Below are positions 16,164 through 24,396 of a DNA stretch of 35,271 nucleotides, one piece after another; position 1 is the first letter of the stretch; each line of letters opens with the position of its first letter. The DNA comes from an uncultured Eggerthellaceae bacterium. Lineage in GTDB: Bacteria > Actinomycetota > Coriobacteriia > Coriobacteriales > Eggerthellaceae. Location of the stretch: the NCBI GenBank assembly GCA_946626265.1, contig CAMOUE010000001.1, positions 1 through 35,271 on the forward strand. The letters are read 5' to 3'. A program made the translations under genes and the position numbers. The notes beneath the pieces were generated by a model. That model worked only from the letters and a program-made list of their open reading frames with translations, was not told where the DNA came from and ran no database searches.

Positions 16164-17750
16164 GTGGCTCAAATGACTTCAGGGAAGGTTCTCCGCGAAG
16201 CTCGTGAGCGCAAAGGTTACGAGCTGGATACCGTCGCACGGCGGTTGAGGATCAGACCGGATATTCTCCGCGCAATCGAAGCCGGCGATTTCAAGGCGAT
16301 GCCGCCGCGAGGCTACACCCGCAACATGGTGAACGCCTACGCGAAGCTCTTGGGTTTGAATCCTACCGAAATCGTCAACATGTATCTTGACGAGGTCTAT
16401 GCCTATCAGGTCGAGAAGGCGCGTGGCAACGCGCCTTCGAGCGGCTTCAGCATGGACCGCGAGTCTATACGCACGCGCGCGAGGAGCCGTGCGATGCGCT
16501 ACGACGACTGGGAGGAGCCGACGGCCGCCTCCGCGCGTGCGGTGCGCATGCGCGAGGAGGGCGCGGGGTCGAGCTTGCGGCGCGACCTCTACGACGATAG
16601 GACGGAGTTCTCCCGCGACGATTACGGCGTGACGCGCGAGCGCACGCTGCGGACGGACCGTTCCGAACGGGATTTCATGAGCCACCATTCGGGATATTCG
16701 GCCGACGGGTACGGTTACGACGAGTCGCGCCGAATCAGCAGGCGCAATCGCGATATCATGGTCGGCGAGACGCCCATGCACTACAAGGCTTCGCGCGTTC
16801 CGGCTTTCCTGAAGTCCCGCGTTGCGATTGCAATCATCGCGGCCGTGGTCGTGGTCTTGCTGGCTTTGGGCGCATTCGCGCTGTTCGGCAACAAGACGAC
16901 GAGGGCCGACGACGACGTGTCGCAGCTTCCCGTATCGGGGATCAGCGACACGACGAAGACTGACGACGCCGAGGAGGAGTCGTCTCTCGCCTCCGTCGAG
17001 ATCGCGCCGACGAGCTCTCGCGTGACGTATTCGGTCAAGTCTGGCGAGGAATGCTATATCGAGACGTACACGGACGGCGGAAAGGCCGAGGGAGAGCAAC
17101 TCAACGGCCCGGTAGAGAAGAGCATCGAGGTAACGGGAACGTGGACCATCACGACTTGGACGCCGGAGACCATAACGGTCGCCGTGGACGGCGACGTCGT
17201 GAAACTCGAGACGTCGGAGAAATACGGCGGCATGGCTGCCTACACCGTCGATTTCGCAAAGATACTCGAAACGTGGAAAGAGACGCATTCATCGAAGGAG
17301 GAACGCCGCTCGGCAGCCGTGGCCGCCGCCAACGGCACTGCGTCCGACAGCGCCGCGTCCGCGTCGACGAGCACTACGACGACGCAGAGCGAATCGTCCA
17401 CGACGGGCGACGGCACTCAGGGCGCCGAAAGCGAAACCACGCAGCAAAACGACGAGGGTTACGTAGGCGACGGCACGTATACGGACAACGGATACGGGAC
17501 GTACGACAACGGCAACGGTTACTACGAGGGCAACGGCTACCAGGGCTACACCGACTACGGCAACGGCACGTACGACCAGCAATACACGTACTACGACGAC
17601 GGTAGCGGTTACCAGGGCTACACCGATTACGGTGACGGCTCCGGCTACCAGGGCTACACCGATTACGGTGACGGCACGTACTACGAAGAGACGCCCGCCT
17701 ACGATGGCGGAGGCGATTATGTGGCGGAAGGCGATGGAAGCGGCGCGTAA
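16164..17750 (+). CDS. RodZ-like helix-turn-helix membrane protein with Tyr/Gly-rich tail
   Basis: This 528-residue protein has RodZ architecture: a cytoplasmic Xre-type helix-turn-helix at about 4-73 (GKVLREARERKGYELDTVARRL), a charged linker, one membrane helix at about 219-241 and an extracytoplasmic beta domain at about 275-365. RodZ links the cell-shape machinery to the membrane. After the beta domain comes a Ser/Thr/Ala linker and a tail (430-528) dominated by Tyr, Gly and Asp, with a repeated GYQGYTDYG unit. RodZ homologues are not known to me for such a tail. The start is GTG 16164 behind AAAGGAG (16153-16159); the frame is open upstream only inside ftsK. The ftsK-rodZ-yajQ-rimO genes look like one transcript. 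Confidence 0.85.
   Translation: MAQMTSGKVLREARERKGYELDTVARRLRIRPDILRAIEAGDFKAMPPRGYTRNMVNAYAKLLGLNPTEIVNMYLDEVYAYQVEKARGNAPSSGFSMDRESIRTRARSRAMRYDDWEEPTAASARAVRMREEGAGSSLRRDLYDDRTEFSRDDYGVTRERTLRTDRSERDFMSHHSGYSADGYGYDESRRISRRNRDIMVGETPMHYKASRVPAFLKSRVAIAIIAAVVVVLLALGAFALFGNKTTRADDDVSQLPVSGISDTTKTDDAEEESSLASVEIAPTSSRVTYSVKSGEECYIETYTDGGKAEGEQLNGPVEKSIEVTGTWTITTWTPETITVAVDGDVVKLETSEKYGGMAAYTVDFAKILETWKETHSSKEERRSAAVAAANGTASDSAASASTSTTTTQSESSTTGDGTQGAESETTQQNDEGYVGDGTYTDNGYGTYDNGNGYYEGNGYQGYTDYGNGTYDQQYTYYDDGSGYQGYTDYGDGSGYQGYTDYGDGTYYEETPAYDGGGDYVAEGDGSGA
17535..17675 (+). repeat. 33-bp coding repeat, three copies
   Basis: A 33-base unit encoding GYQGYTDYGNG or GYQGYTDYGDG occurs at 17535-17567, 17607-17639 and 17643-17675. 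The last two are nearly identical and only one Ser codon apart, which points to recent tandem duplication. The repeat encodes the Tyr/Gly-rich extracytoplasmic tail of the RodZ-like protein and may vary in copy number between strains. Confidence 0.85.
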
Positions 17751-17773
17751 GCCGTTAGGGAACAGGAGACACA

Positions 17774-18271
17774 ATGGCGAAGGAATCGAGTTTCGACGTC
17801 GTATCGACGGTCGACATGCAAGAAGTTGACAACGCGTTTCAGCAGGCCAAAAAGGAACTGACCCAGCGCTACGACCTTAAAGGGTCGGGCGCGACGATCG
17901 CTTTGGACAAGTCTGCTAGGAAGTTCACGGTAAAGGCGCCGAGCGATTTCGTGGCAGGTCAGGTTGTCGACATCATCAGCTCCAAGCTCATAAAGAGGAA
18001 AGTCGACATCACTGCGGTGAAATGGGGCGCATCGCAAGCTGCGGCAGGTCAGTCCGTCGTTAAGAACGGCGATATCATCGAAGGGATAGACCGCGACACC
18101 GCCGGTGCTATCAACAAGGACATCAAGGCGTTGAAGTTGAAGGTGAAAGTCCAGATAGAAGGCGACCATTTGCGTGTGAGCTCCTCGTCGATCGATACGC
18201 TTCAGGAGGTAATCGGCTTCCTGAAGGGCCAAGACTACGGCCAGCCCCTCCAGTACGTGAACTACCGCTAG
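17774..18271 (+). CDS. yajQ: YajQ family cyclic-di-GMP/nucleotide-binding protein
   Basis: This 165-residue cytoplasmic protein belongs to the YajQ (UPF0234) family, two ferredoxin-like domains reported to bind nucleotides, tRNA or cyclic-di-GMP in some bacteria. It begins ESSFDVVSTVDMQEVDNAFQQAKKEL, holds the RYDLKGS motif near residues 32-38 and ends in SIDTLQEVIGFLKGQDYGQPLQYVNYR, all family-typical. Length is standard. Its cellular function here is unknown. ATG 17774 follows an AACAGGAGA Shine-Dalgarno (17761-17769). rimO starts 7 bases after the stop. Confidence 0.93.
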   Translation: MAKESSFDVVSTVDMQEVDNAFQQAKKELTQRYDLKGSGATIALDKSARKFTVKAPSDFVAGQVVDIISSKLIKRKVDITAVKWGASQAAAGQSVVKNGDIIEGIDRDTAGAINKDIKALKLKVKVQIEGDHLRVSSSSIDTLQEVIGFLKGQDYGQPLQYVNYR

Positions 18272-18278
18272 GAATCAG

Positions 18279-19601
18279 ATGGCAGAGCAAAGCAAAACCG
18301 GGAAGAGCGTCGCGTTCGTCACGCTCGGCTGCGCGAAGAACGAAGTCGATTCGGAAGCGATGCTCTCTCGGCTTCTCGCGGCTGGTTACGAAGAGGCCGT
18401 GAGCGCCGAGGAAGCGGACGTCGTCATCGTGAACACGTGCTCGTTCATTCAGGCTGCTACCGAGGAGAGCATAGACGCGATTCTCGAGGTGGCGGGTTTC
18501 GATTCGGTCGTCTCTGGCGAAGCGCATCTCGTCGTCGCCGGTTGCATGCCTGCGCGCTACGGCGACGATCTTGCCGATGAGCTCGTTGAAGCGAGCGATT
18601 TCGTGCCTTGCGCCGACGAGGGGTCGATCGTAGAAACCGTCGACAACCTCTGCGGTATCGACAGAATCGCAGGAGAGCGTAGGGCGATTCGTTCGAGTCG
18701 CGGTGTCCATTCGGGCGTTTCTGCTTACGTGAAGATATCCGACGGATGTGACAGGTTCTGCGCTTACTGCACGATACCCTATATCAGGGGGCGTTACCAC
18801 TCGTTCACCGAAAACGAAATAGACTCCGAGGTGCAGCAGCTCGTCGATTCCGGAACTCGCGAGATCGTGCTCATCGCTCAGGATACCGGGCGATGGGGGC
18901 AGGATTTCGACGAGCCGTCATCTCTTGCAGACCTTCTAAGCCGTCTTTCCGAGAAGTACCCGGATACGTGGTTCCGCGTCATGTACATTCAGCCCGAAGG
19001 CGTGACCGACGAGCTCATCGAGGCTGTTCGGGTGCACGATAACGTATGCAGCTACTTCGACATACCGTTCCAGCACTGCAATGCGGACATCCTGAAGAGC
19101 ATGAACCGAAAAGGGGACGCGAAGGGCTTCCTCTCGTTGGTCGGCAAGATTCGCGAGAGGATTCCCGATGTGACGCTGAGGACGACGCTCATAGCCGGAT
19201 ACCCGGGCGAGACCGACGAGCAGTTCGAAGAGCTTTGCGATTTCGTCGAAGATGCGGACTTGGATTACGTCGGCGTGTTCGCCTACTCGCGTGAAGAGGG
19301 AACAAGGGCTTTCGGCCTTCCCGATCAGGTGGATGACGACGAGAAGCTGCATCGCGCCCAGGCGATCCGGGACCTTGCTGACTCGCTGAGCACCCAGCGC
19401 GTCTCCAGGCGCGTCGGGCAACGCATCGACGTGCTCGTATGCGGCGAAGAGGAAGACGGCCAGCTGTTCGGCCGCGCCAAATGCCAAGCGCCCGACGTCG
19501 ACGGTGTCACGTATGTGAACGAGGGCTCGATCGGGAACATCGTGACGGTGTTAGTGGAAGACACGCTCGCATACGAGATGGAAGGTTCGGTGCTCTCGTG
19601 A
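18279..19601 (+). CDS. rimO: Ribosomal protein S12 methylthiotransferase RimO
   Basis: RimO (440 residues) is a radical-SAM enzyme that methylthiolates a conserved aspartate of ribosomal protein S12. The UPF0004 cluster cysteines are C18 (LGCAKNEVDSE), C54 (NTCSFI) and C89 (AGCMPARY). The radical-SAM motif CDRFCAYC gives C157, C161 and C164, followed by IPYIRGRYHS, which is RimO-typical. A C-terminal TRAM domain of about 65 residues is present. ATG 18279 lies 7 bases after yajQ. The stop overlaps the start of the next gene in GTGA. It is the second of three methylthiotransferases in this window. Confidence 0.94.
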   Translation: MAEQSKTGKSVAFVTLGCAKNEVDSEAMLSRLLAAGYEEAVSAEEADVVIVNTCSFIQAATEESIDAILEVAGFDSVVSGEAHLVVAGCMPARYGDDLADELVEASDFVPCADEGSIVETVDNLCGIDRIAGERRAIRSSRGVHSGVSAYVKISDGCDRFCAYCTIPYIRGRYHSFTENEIDSEVQQLVDSGTREIVLIAQDTGRWGQDFDEPSSLADLLSRLSEKYPDTWFRVMYIQPEGVTDELIEAVRVHDNVCSYFDIPFQHCNADILKSMNRKGDAKGFLSLVGKIRERIPDVTLRTTLIAGYPGETDEQFEELCDFVEDADLDYVGVFAYSREEGTRAFGLPDQVDDDEKLHRAQAIRDLADSLSTQRVSRRVGQRIDVLVCGEEEDGQLFGRAKCQAPDVDGVTYVNEGSIGNIVTVLVEDTLAYEMEGSVLS

Positions 19602-20737
19602 GCGAAGAGGGCAATAAGCAGTCCATCTGGACTATTTCTAACGTCATAACCATAACGCGCATACTTCTCGTGCCGGCTTTCGTCGCCGCGTTGCTGTGCC
19701 CTTGGCCCGATTGGTTCAACATACCCCAGATGGGCGAGGGTATCAGGCGCATTACCGCCGCAGTCATCTTCGTGCTGATATCGTGCACCGACTGGCTCGA
19801 CGGATACCTTGCGAGAAGGCTCGGCCAGGTTACCGATTTCGGCAAGTTCATGGACCCGCTGGCGGACAAGATCCTCGTCGCCGCCGCGCTCATCGCTCTC
19901 GTCGAGCTCGGCTCCCTTCCGACATGGGTCGTTCTGATAATACTCGCACGCGAGTTCATCGTGTCGGGGGTTCGCATGATGGCGGCAACGCAAGGGATCG
20001 TCATCGCCGCAAGCTGGCTCGGCAAGTTCAAGACCGTGTTCCAAATGATCGCGATCGTGCTCTTCACGTTGAAGGTGTCCAGTTTCGTTGAGGGCCTCGC
20101 CCCTGAGGTCGACCGAGCGCTCTACATCTTCAGCTGGATCATCATGGTCATCGCGCTCGGGCTCACCGTCGCCTCTATGATCGATTACCTCGTGAAGGCT
20201 AAAGAAGTTATCGGATTGGGCGATGCGCAAGAACGAATCGTCGAGAATTCAATAGACGCTGCGGCCGAACAGGCCATTGCCAAGGCATTGCGCGCAGGCG
20301 TCACCGTGGCGGCTGCCGAAAGCCTTACGGGCGGCTTGATAGGCTCGTCGCTGTGCGGAGTGCCGGGCGCTTCGGCGGCTTACGTCGGCGGTGCCGTGAC
20401 GTACGTGAATCCCGTCAAGGAGAAGATGCTCGGCGTGGAGGCGCGCGTGCTCGACACCGACGGTGCCGTATCGGAAGCATGCGCATGCCAGATGGCCGCG
20501 GGCATGAGGAAGGCTGTCGGCTGCGATATCGCCGTTTCGGCTACCGGCATCGCCGGCCCGACAGGCGCCGAACCGGGAAAGCCCGTGGGAACGGTGTGGA
20601 TCGGCGTTGCTTCCGAAAGGGGATCGCGTGCCGTCGAGCATCATTTCGACGGCGACCGCGCCATCGTGCGCGAGAAGGCCGCAAGAGCCGCTCTGGAAAT
20701 CATGGCTGAAGAAATCGACAGGTGCTCGCGCATATAG
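19598..20737 (+). CDS. PgsA-CinA fusion: CDP-diacylglycerol-glycerol-3-phosphate phosphatidyltransferase / nicotinamide-nucleotide amidase
   Basis: One 379-residue frame joins two enzymes. Residues 1-200 form a membrane CDP-alcohol phosphatidyltransferase with the full signature D65-x2-D68-G69-x2-A72-R73-x8-G82-x3-D86-x3-D90, as in PgsA, which makes phosphatidylglycerol-phosphate. Residues about 215-378 are a CinA C-terminal (PncC-type) amidase with ESLTGG at 241-246 and SATGIAGPTG at 314-323; such domains deamidate nicotinamide mononucleotide. The N-terminal CinA domain is absent. GTG 19598 overlaps the rimO stop (GTGA). No stop or frameshift separates the halves, and the linker is short (about 201-215). 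In Bacillus pgsA, cinA and recA are separate neighbours in this order, so a gene fusion is the simple explanation. Confidence 0.88.
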   Translation: MSEEGNKQSIWTISNVITITRILLVPAFVAALLCPWPDWFNIPQMGEGIRRITAAVIFVLISCTDWLDGYLARRLGQVTDFGKFMDPLADKILVAAALIALVELGSLPTWVVLIILAREFIVSGVRMMAATQGIVIAASWLGKFKTVFQMIAIVLFTLKVSSFVEGLAPEVDRALYIFSWIIMVIALGLTVASMIDYLVKAKEVIGLGDAQERIVENSIDAAAEQAIAKALRAGVTVAAAESLTGGLIGSSLCGVPGASAAYVGGAVTYVNPVKEKMLGVEARVLDTDGAVSEACACQMAAGMRKAVGCDIAVSATGIAGPTGAEPGKPVGTVWIGVASERGSRAVEHHFDGDRAIVREKAARAALEIMAEEIDRCSRI

Positions 20738-20799
20738 GCAAGCTATTGGAAGGCGATTGGCCAACTGCGCCGTACTGTGTTGCAATCTTGGCAATTTCA

Positions 20800-20853
20800 A
20801 TGCAATTGCATACTAGGATTGGGAACGATAGCTGCAATATCTGCAAGATATTG
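20800..20853. other. Palindromic, AT-rich upstream region of recA
   Basis: ATGCAATTGCAT (20800-20811) is a 12-bp palindrome. CAATATCT (20835-20842) pairs with AGATATTG (20846-20853) around a GCA loop. Both lie between the pgsA-cinA stop and the recA promoter. Neither has a T run, so I do not call a terminator; they could be upstream protein sites. Confidence 0.4.
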
Positions 20854-20880
20854 TATGCTCTGCAAATTCGTGTATCTATA

Positions 20881-20909
20881 TTGACAGCAAACATATGTTC
20901 GTGAATAAT
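20881..20909 (+). promoter_or_regulatory. recA promoter with LexA (SOS) box in the spacer
   Basis: TTGACA (20881-20886, perfect -35) and AATAAT (20904-20909) are 17 bases apart. The spacer holds CAAACATATGTTCG (20888-20901), a one-mismatch match to the CGAAC-N4-GTTCG type LexA box of Gram-positive bacteria. LexA bound there would block RNA polymerase directly. Transcription should start near 20916, giving a leader of about 20 bases. Confidence 0.85.
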
Positions 20910-20936
20910 GGCCTTAGCTGAAAGAGAGAAGGTAGC

Positions 20937-21995
20937 ATGAACGCAGATAAAGAGACTACGCTCAAACTCACGACCGACCAGATCGAGTCTAAATTCGGAA
21001 AAGGCGCCATCATGAAATTCGGCGATGGCGGCAAGGACCTTACCGTCGAGGCCATTCCCACCGGTTCGCTCGCGCTCGACGCCGCGCTCGGTATAGGAGG
21101 CGTTCCCCGCGGCCGCATCGTGGAGATCTACGGCCCGGAGTCGAGCGGCAAGACGACGCTCGCCCTCCAGATCCTCGCCGAGTCGCAAGCGCTCGGGGGA
21201 ATAGTCGCATTCATCGACGCTGAGCATGCGCTCGACCCCGTCTATGCCGCGCGTCTGGGCGTCGATATCGACGAGGTGCTCATATCGCAGCCCGACACGG
21301 GCGAGCAGGCGCTCGAGATCTGCGACATGCTCGTGAGGTCTGGGGCAATCGACTGCATAGTCATCGACTCGGTTGCCGCGCTCGTCCCTCGGGCGGAAAT
21401 CGAGGGCGAAATCGGTGACACGACGGTCGGTCTGCAAGCGCGACTCATGTCCCAGGCGCTTCGAAAGCTTGCTGGTTCGCTATCGAAATCGAACACGACC
21501 TGCATATTCATCAACCAGCTCCGCGAGAAGATCGGCATCATGTTCGGCAATCCGGAGACGACGACCGGCGGGCGGGCCCTCAAGTTCTTCTCGAGCGTGA
21601 GAATCGACATTCGGCGCATCGATTCGATCAAGGTCAATGGCGAAGTCGTCGGAAACCGCGTCAGGGCCAAGGTCGTCAAGAACAAGGTCGCTCCTCCGTT
21701 CAAGCAAGCGGAATTCGACCTCATGTATGGGCGCGGCATCTCCAAGGAAGGCTGCATCATTGACATGGCGGTCGAGGCCGGCGTCGCGAAGAAGAGCGGT
21801 GCCTGGTACACTTATGGAGAGCAACGGCTCGGTCAAGGGCGCGAGGCTGCGAAGCAGACGCTCGTCGACAACCCGGAGACGCGCGACGAGCTCGAGCGCA
21901 AGGTGCGCGAATTCTACGACATACCGATCATCGAGCGTTCGGAGGAGGACGCCGACAGCGTCACGCCCGTTGCCAAGCCCACGAAGAAGCGGTAG
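20937..21995 (+). CDS. recA: Recombinase RecA
   Basis: RecA (352 residues) forms ATP-dependent filaments on single-stranded DNA, performs strand exchange and triggers LexA self-cleavage. Walker A is GPESSGKT at 66-73. Other landmarks are the FIDAEHALDP stretch, VIDSVAALVP (Walker B), the L2-region NQLREKIGIMFGNPETTTGG and the C-terminal acidic tail ERSEEDADS. ATG 20937 follows AGAGAGAAGG (20922-20931). The promoter carries an SOS box, so the gene should be damage-inducible. recX starts immediately after the stop, so both are probably co-induced. Confidence 0.98.
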   Translation: MNADKETTLKLTTDQIESKFGKGAIMKFGDGGKDLTVEAIPTGSLALDAALGIGGVPRGRIVEIYGPESSGKTTLALQILAESQALGGIVAFIDAEHALDPVYAARLGVDIDEVLISQPDTGEQALEICDMLVRSGAIDCIVIDSVAALVPRAEIEGEIGDTTVGLQARLMSQALRKLAGSLSKSNTTCIFINQLREKIGIMFGNPETTTGGRALKFFSSVRIDIRRIDSIKVNGEVVGNRVRAKVVKNKVAPPFKQAEFDLMYGRGISKEGCIIDMAVEAGVAKKSGAWYTYGEQRLGQGREAAKQTLVDNPETRDELERKVREFYDIPIIERSEEDADSVTPVAKPTKKR

Positions 21996-22616
21996 ATGGG
22001 CACCTCCGATGCGCTCGCGGAGCTCAGGGCGCGCATTAGGTCGATTGAGAGCGGTGCCTCGAAGGGCCATTCCGAACGCCGCTATGGCGAGACGCTCACC
22101 TTCGAGTCGCATGCAAGCGTAGGCAGCTGCGATGGGCCTGCGGCCCTTGCGAGCGAACCGGAGCCCGACGAAGTCTCGAAGGCGCTGAAGAGGATTCTCG
22201 CACTCGTGAATGTGAGCGAGAAGTCGAGCGTGCAAGTTCGCAGAAAACTCGAATCGCTCGACTTCGAACACGACGTCATCGAGGAGGCGCTTTCGCGGGC
22301 TGTATCCTACGGATACGTGAGCGACGAGCGCTTCGCATGTTCGCTTGTAAGGAGCCGGCTTTCGCAAGGCAGGGGAGAGGACGGCATACGCCGCGAGCTT
22401 CTCGAGCATGGCATCGAAATCGACGACGTCCCGGGTTGGCCGTACGACTTCGATTTCGATTCGTCGGATGAAGCCGCACGGGCATACGATTTCATATGCA
22501 AGCATCCGAGCCGGTCGAAGAACGCACGCGAGGGAGCGTACCGCAAGCTCGTGCAGAAGGGCTACAGCTCGTCGGCGGCATCGGAGGCTGCCCGAAAATG
22601 GGCCGCCGAGCAATGA
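21996..22616 (+). CDS. recX: Regulatory protein RecX
   Basis: RecX (206 residues) binds RecA filaments and restrains their activity. An N-terminal stretch of about 60 residues has low similarity to anything I recognise. The helical RecX core follows: LKRILALVNVSEKSSVQVRRKLESLDFEHDVIEEALSRAVSYGYVSDERFA is typical, as is the second repeat with SQGRGEDGIRRELLEHGI. ATG 21996 directly abuts the recA TAG, with no space for its own strong ribosome site, so translation is likely coupled to recA. A methionine start further inside would lose only the variable N-terminus. Confidence 0.88.
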   Translation: MGTSDALAELRARIRSIESGASKGHSERRYGETLTFESHASVGSCDGPAALASEPEPDEVSKALKRILALVNVSEKSSVQVRRKLESLDFEHDVIEEALSRAVSYGYVSDERFACSLVRSRLSQGRGEDGIRRELLEHGIEIDDVPGWPYDFDFDSSDEAARAYDFICKHPSRSKNAREGAYRKLVQKGYSSSAASEAARKWAAEQ

Positions 22617-22775
22617 TCAAGCTGCGGTCAATGGATCATCGTTGGCGTTATCGTTCGCAGGGCGATGTTTTTATGACGAAATGGCAATAGCTGAAACGAA
22701 TAGGCGCTACAACACCTAATATAGATATGTATGGGAATACGAACCCGCAAGGGTGTTTATATAGCCATCTGAATA

Positions 22776-22804
22776 TTGACACCACTCGTGAGAGAGATTC
22801 TCAT
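22776..22804 (+). promoter_or_regulatory. Candidate promoter of rny
   Basis: TTGACA (22776-22781) is a perfect -35; TCTCAT (22799-22804) 17 bases on matches the -10 at 4 of 6 positions. It lies in the 244-base gap between recX and rny. A weak ACCC-GCAA-GGGT hairpin with a T-rich tail just upstream (around 22744-22760) could end the recA-recX transcript. Confidence 0.5.
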
Positions 22805-22825
22805 GCCGTGACGTATGTGCACGGC
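22805..22825 (+). other. Hairpin in the rny leader
   Basis: GCCGTG (22805-22810) pairs with CACGGC (22820-22825) around a 9-base loop. An overlapping alternative pairs ATGCC (22803-22807) with GGCAT (22831-22835). Position in the 5' leader of an RNase gene makes autoregulation conceivable but unproven. Confidence 0.35.
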
Positions 22826-22860
22826 TATTTGGCATATTCACGTTAAAGAAAGGGGAAGCG

Positions 22861-24393
22861 ATGTCCGCAGTAGTTTATGCGATCATCGGCGCCATAGTAG
22901 GCATAGCCCTTGGTTTCGTCATCGCTCGTTACGTTGTTAACGCAGCTGCTAAGCGCAAGGAAGCCGAGGCCGAGAACATCGTAGCCGACGCGAAGAGGCA
23001 AGCGGAGACAATCAAGAAGGAAGCCGAGGTCGAGGCCAAGGATGAAGCTCTCAAGCTGAAGGCCGAGATCGAGAGCGAGCGCAAGGAACGCCAGCGCGAG
23101 GTCCGCGAGGCGGAGCACCGCGTACAGCAGAGGGAGGAATCGCTCGACCGCAGGACCGACTCCCTCGACCAGCGCGAACACCAGATTTCATCGCTTCAGG
23201 GCCAGGTCGAGCGTCGCCAGCGCGATCTGAACGAAGCCGAGAAGGAGATGAACCGCCGTCTCGTGAGCGTCGCCGGCATGTCCGCCGAAGAGGCGAAGGC
23301 CGAGCTGCTCGACACGCTCAAAGATGAAGTGACGCGCGAGAGCGCGGCGATAATCCGCGATTCAGAGGCGCGCACGAAGGCCGAGGCCGACAAGACGGCG
23401 CGGTCGATTCTCAGCCAGGCGATGCAGCGCATTGCCTCCGAGCATACGATCGAGAACACGGTGTCTTCGATCCAGATTCCCTCCGACGACTTGAAGGGAA
23501 GGATCATCGGCCGCGAGGGCCGCAACATCCGCTCGTTCGAGCAGATAACCGGCACGAACCTCATCATCGACGACACTCCCGAATGCGTGACCATCTCGTG
23601 CTTCGACCCGGTCCGTCGCGAGATCGGTCGCGTGACCATGGAAAACCTCATCGCCGATGGACGTATCCATCCCGCGCGGATCGAGGAGATGTTCGCGAAG
23701 GCCGAGAAGCTCGTGAACCAGCGCGTCCAGGAGGCGGGCGAGCAAGCTGCCTTCGACACGGGCATCCACGACATGGATCCCGAGCTTGTCAGGACCCTCG
23801 GTCGCTTGCGCTACCGCACATCATACGGCCAGAACGTGCTGAACCACTCCCTCGAAGTCGCTTACCTGTGCGGCGTCATGGCGAGTGAGCTCGGGCTCGA
23901 TCCCGTCCCCGCGAAGCGTGCCGGCCTCCTGCACGACATCGGCAAGGCGATCGACCGAGAGGTCGAAGGCAACCATGCCGTCATCGGCGCAGATCTTGCC
24001 CGCAGGTTCGGCGAGTCCGCGCATATCGTCCACGCTATCGAAGCGCATCACAACGACATCGAGCCAAACAGCGTCATCGACGTGCTCGTCCAAGCGGCCG
24101 ACGCCGTTTCGGCTGCGCGTCCCGGCGCGCGTAAGGAGACGCTCGACGCCTACATCAAGCGTCTCGAGAAACTCGAGGAAATCGCGATGTCCTACGAGGG
24201 CGTCGAGCGCACCTACGCCATTCAAGCCGGGCGCGAGGTCCGCGTCATGGTCGAGCCCGAAAAGGTCGACGAGGCCACGACGGTCGTTCTCGCTCATGAC
24301 ATCGCCAACCGCATCGAGAACGAGCTGCAGTACCCGGGCCAGGTGAAGGTCGTCGTTATCCGCGAGAGCCGCGCTATCGGCATCGCAAAATAG
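22861..24393 (+). CDS. rny: Ribonuclease Y
   Basis: RNase Y (510 residues) is a membrane-anchored endoribonuclease that starts bulk mRNA decay. An N-terminal membrane helix at about 3-23 is followed by a long coiled coil (about 28-150) rich in E, K, R and Q. A KH domain around 205-265 carries the GREG loop. The HD domain (about 325-420) contains the catalytic LLHDIGKAID motif near 355-364 and GNHAVIGADLARRFGES. Length and architecture are standard. AAAGGGGAAG at 22850-22859 is the Shine-Dalgarno. Its own promoter and structured leader lie in the 244-base gap upstream. A GHKL ATPase gene begins 3 bases after the stop. Confidence 0.97.
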   Translation: MSAVVYAIIGAIVGIALGFVIARYVVNAAAKRKEAEAENIVADAKRQAETIKKEAEVEAKDEALKLKAEIESERKERQREVREAEHRVQQREESLDRRTDSLDQREHQISSLQGQVERRQRDLNEAEKEMNRRLVSVAGMSAEEAKAELLDTLKDEVTRESAAIIRDSEARTKAEADKTARSILSQAMQRIASEHTIENTVSSIQIPSDDLKGRIIGREGRNIRSFEQITGTNLIIDDTPECVTISCFDPVRREIGRVTMENLIADGRIHPARIEEMFAKAEKLVNQRVQEAGEQAAFDTGIHDMDPELVRTLGRLRYRTSYGQNVLNHSLEVAYLCGVMASELGLDPVPAKRAGLLHDIGKAIDREVEGNHAVIGADLARRFGESAHIVHAIEAHHNDIEPNSVIDVLVQAADAVSAARPGARKETLDAYIKRLEKLEEIAMSYEGVERTYAIQAGREVRVMVEPEKVDEATTVVLAHDIANRIENELQYPGQVKVVVIRESRAIGIAK

Positions 24394-24396
24394 CCT

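Noticed and set aside
17535..17675. Repeated 33-bp units considered as a CRISPR-like array
   Set aside because: The units are in frame with a protein, have no constant spacers and encode a regular Tyr/Gly tail.
22617..22860. Small RNA or small gene in the recX-rny gap
   Set aside because: Promoter and leader elements explain the gap, and no short frame with a ribosome site stands out.
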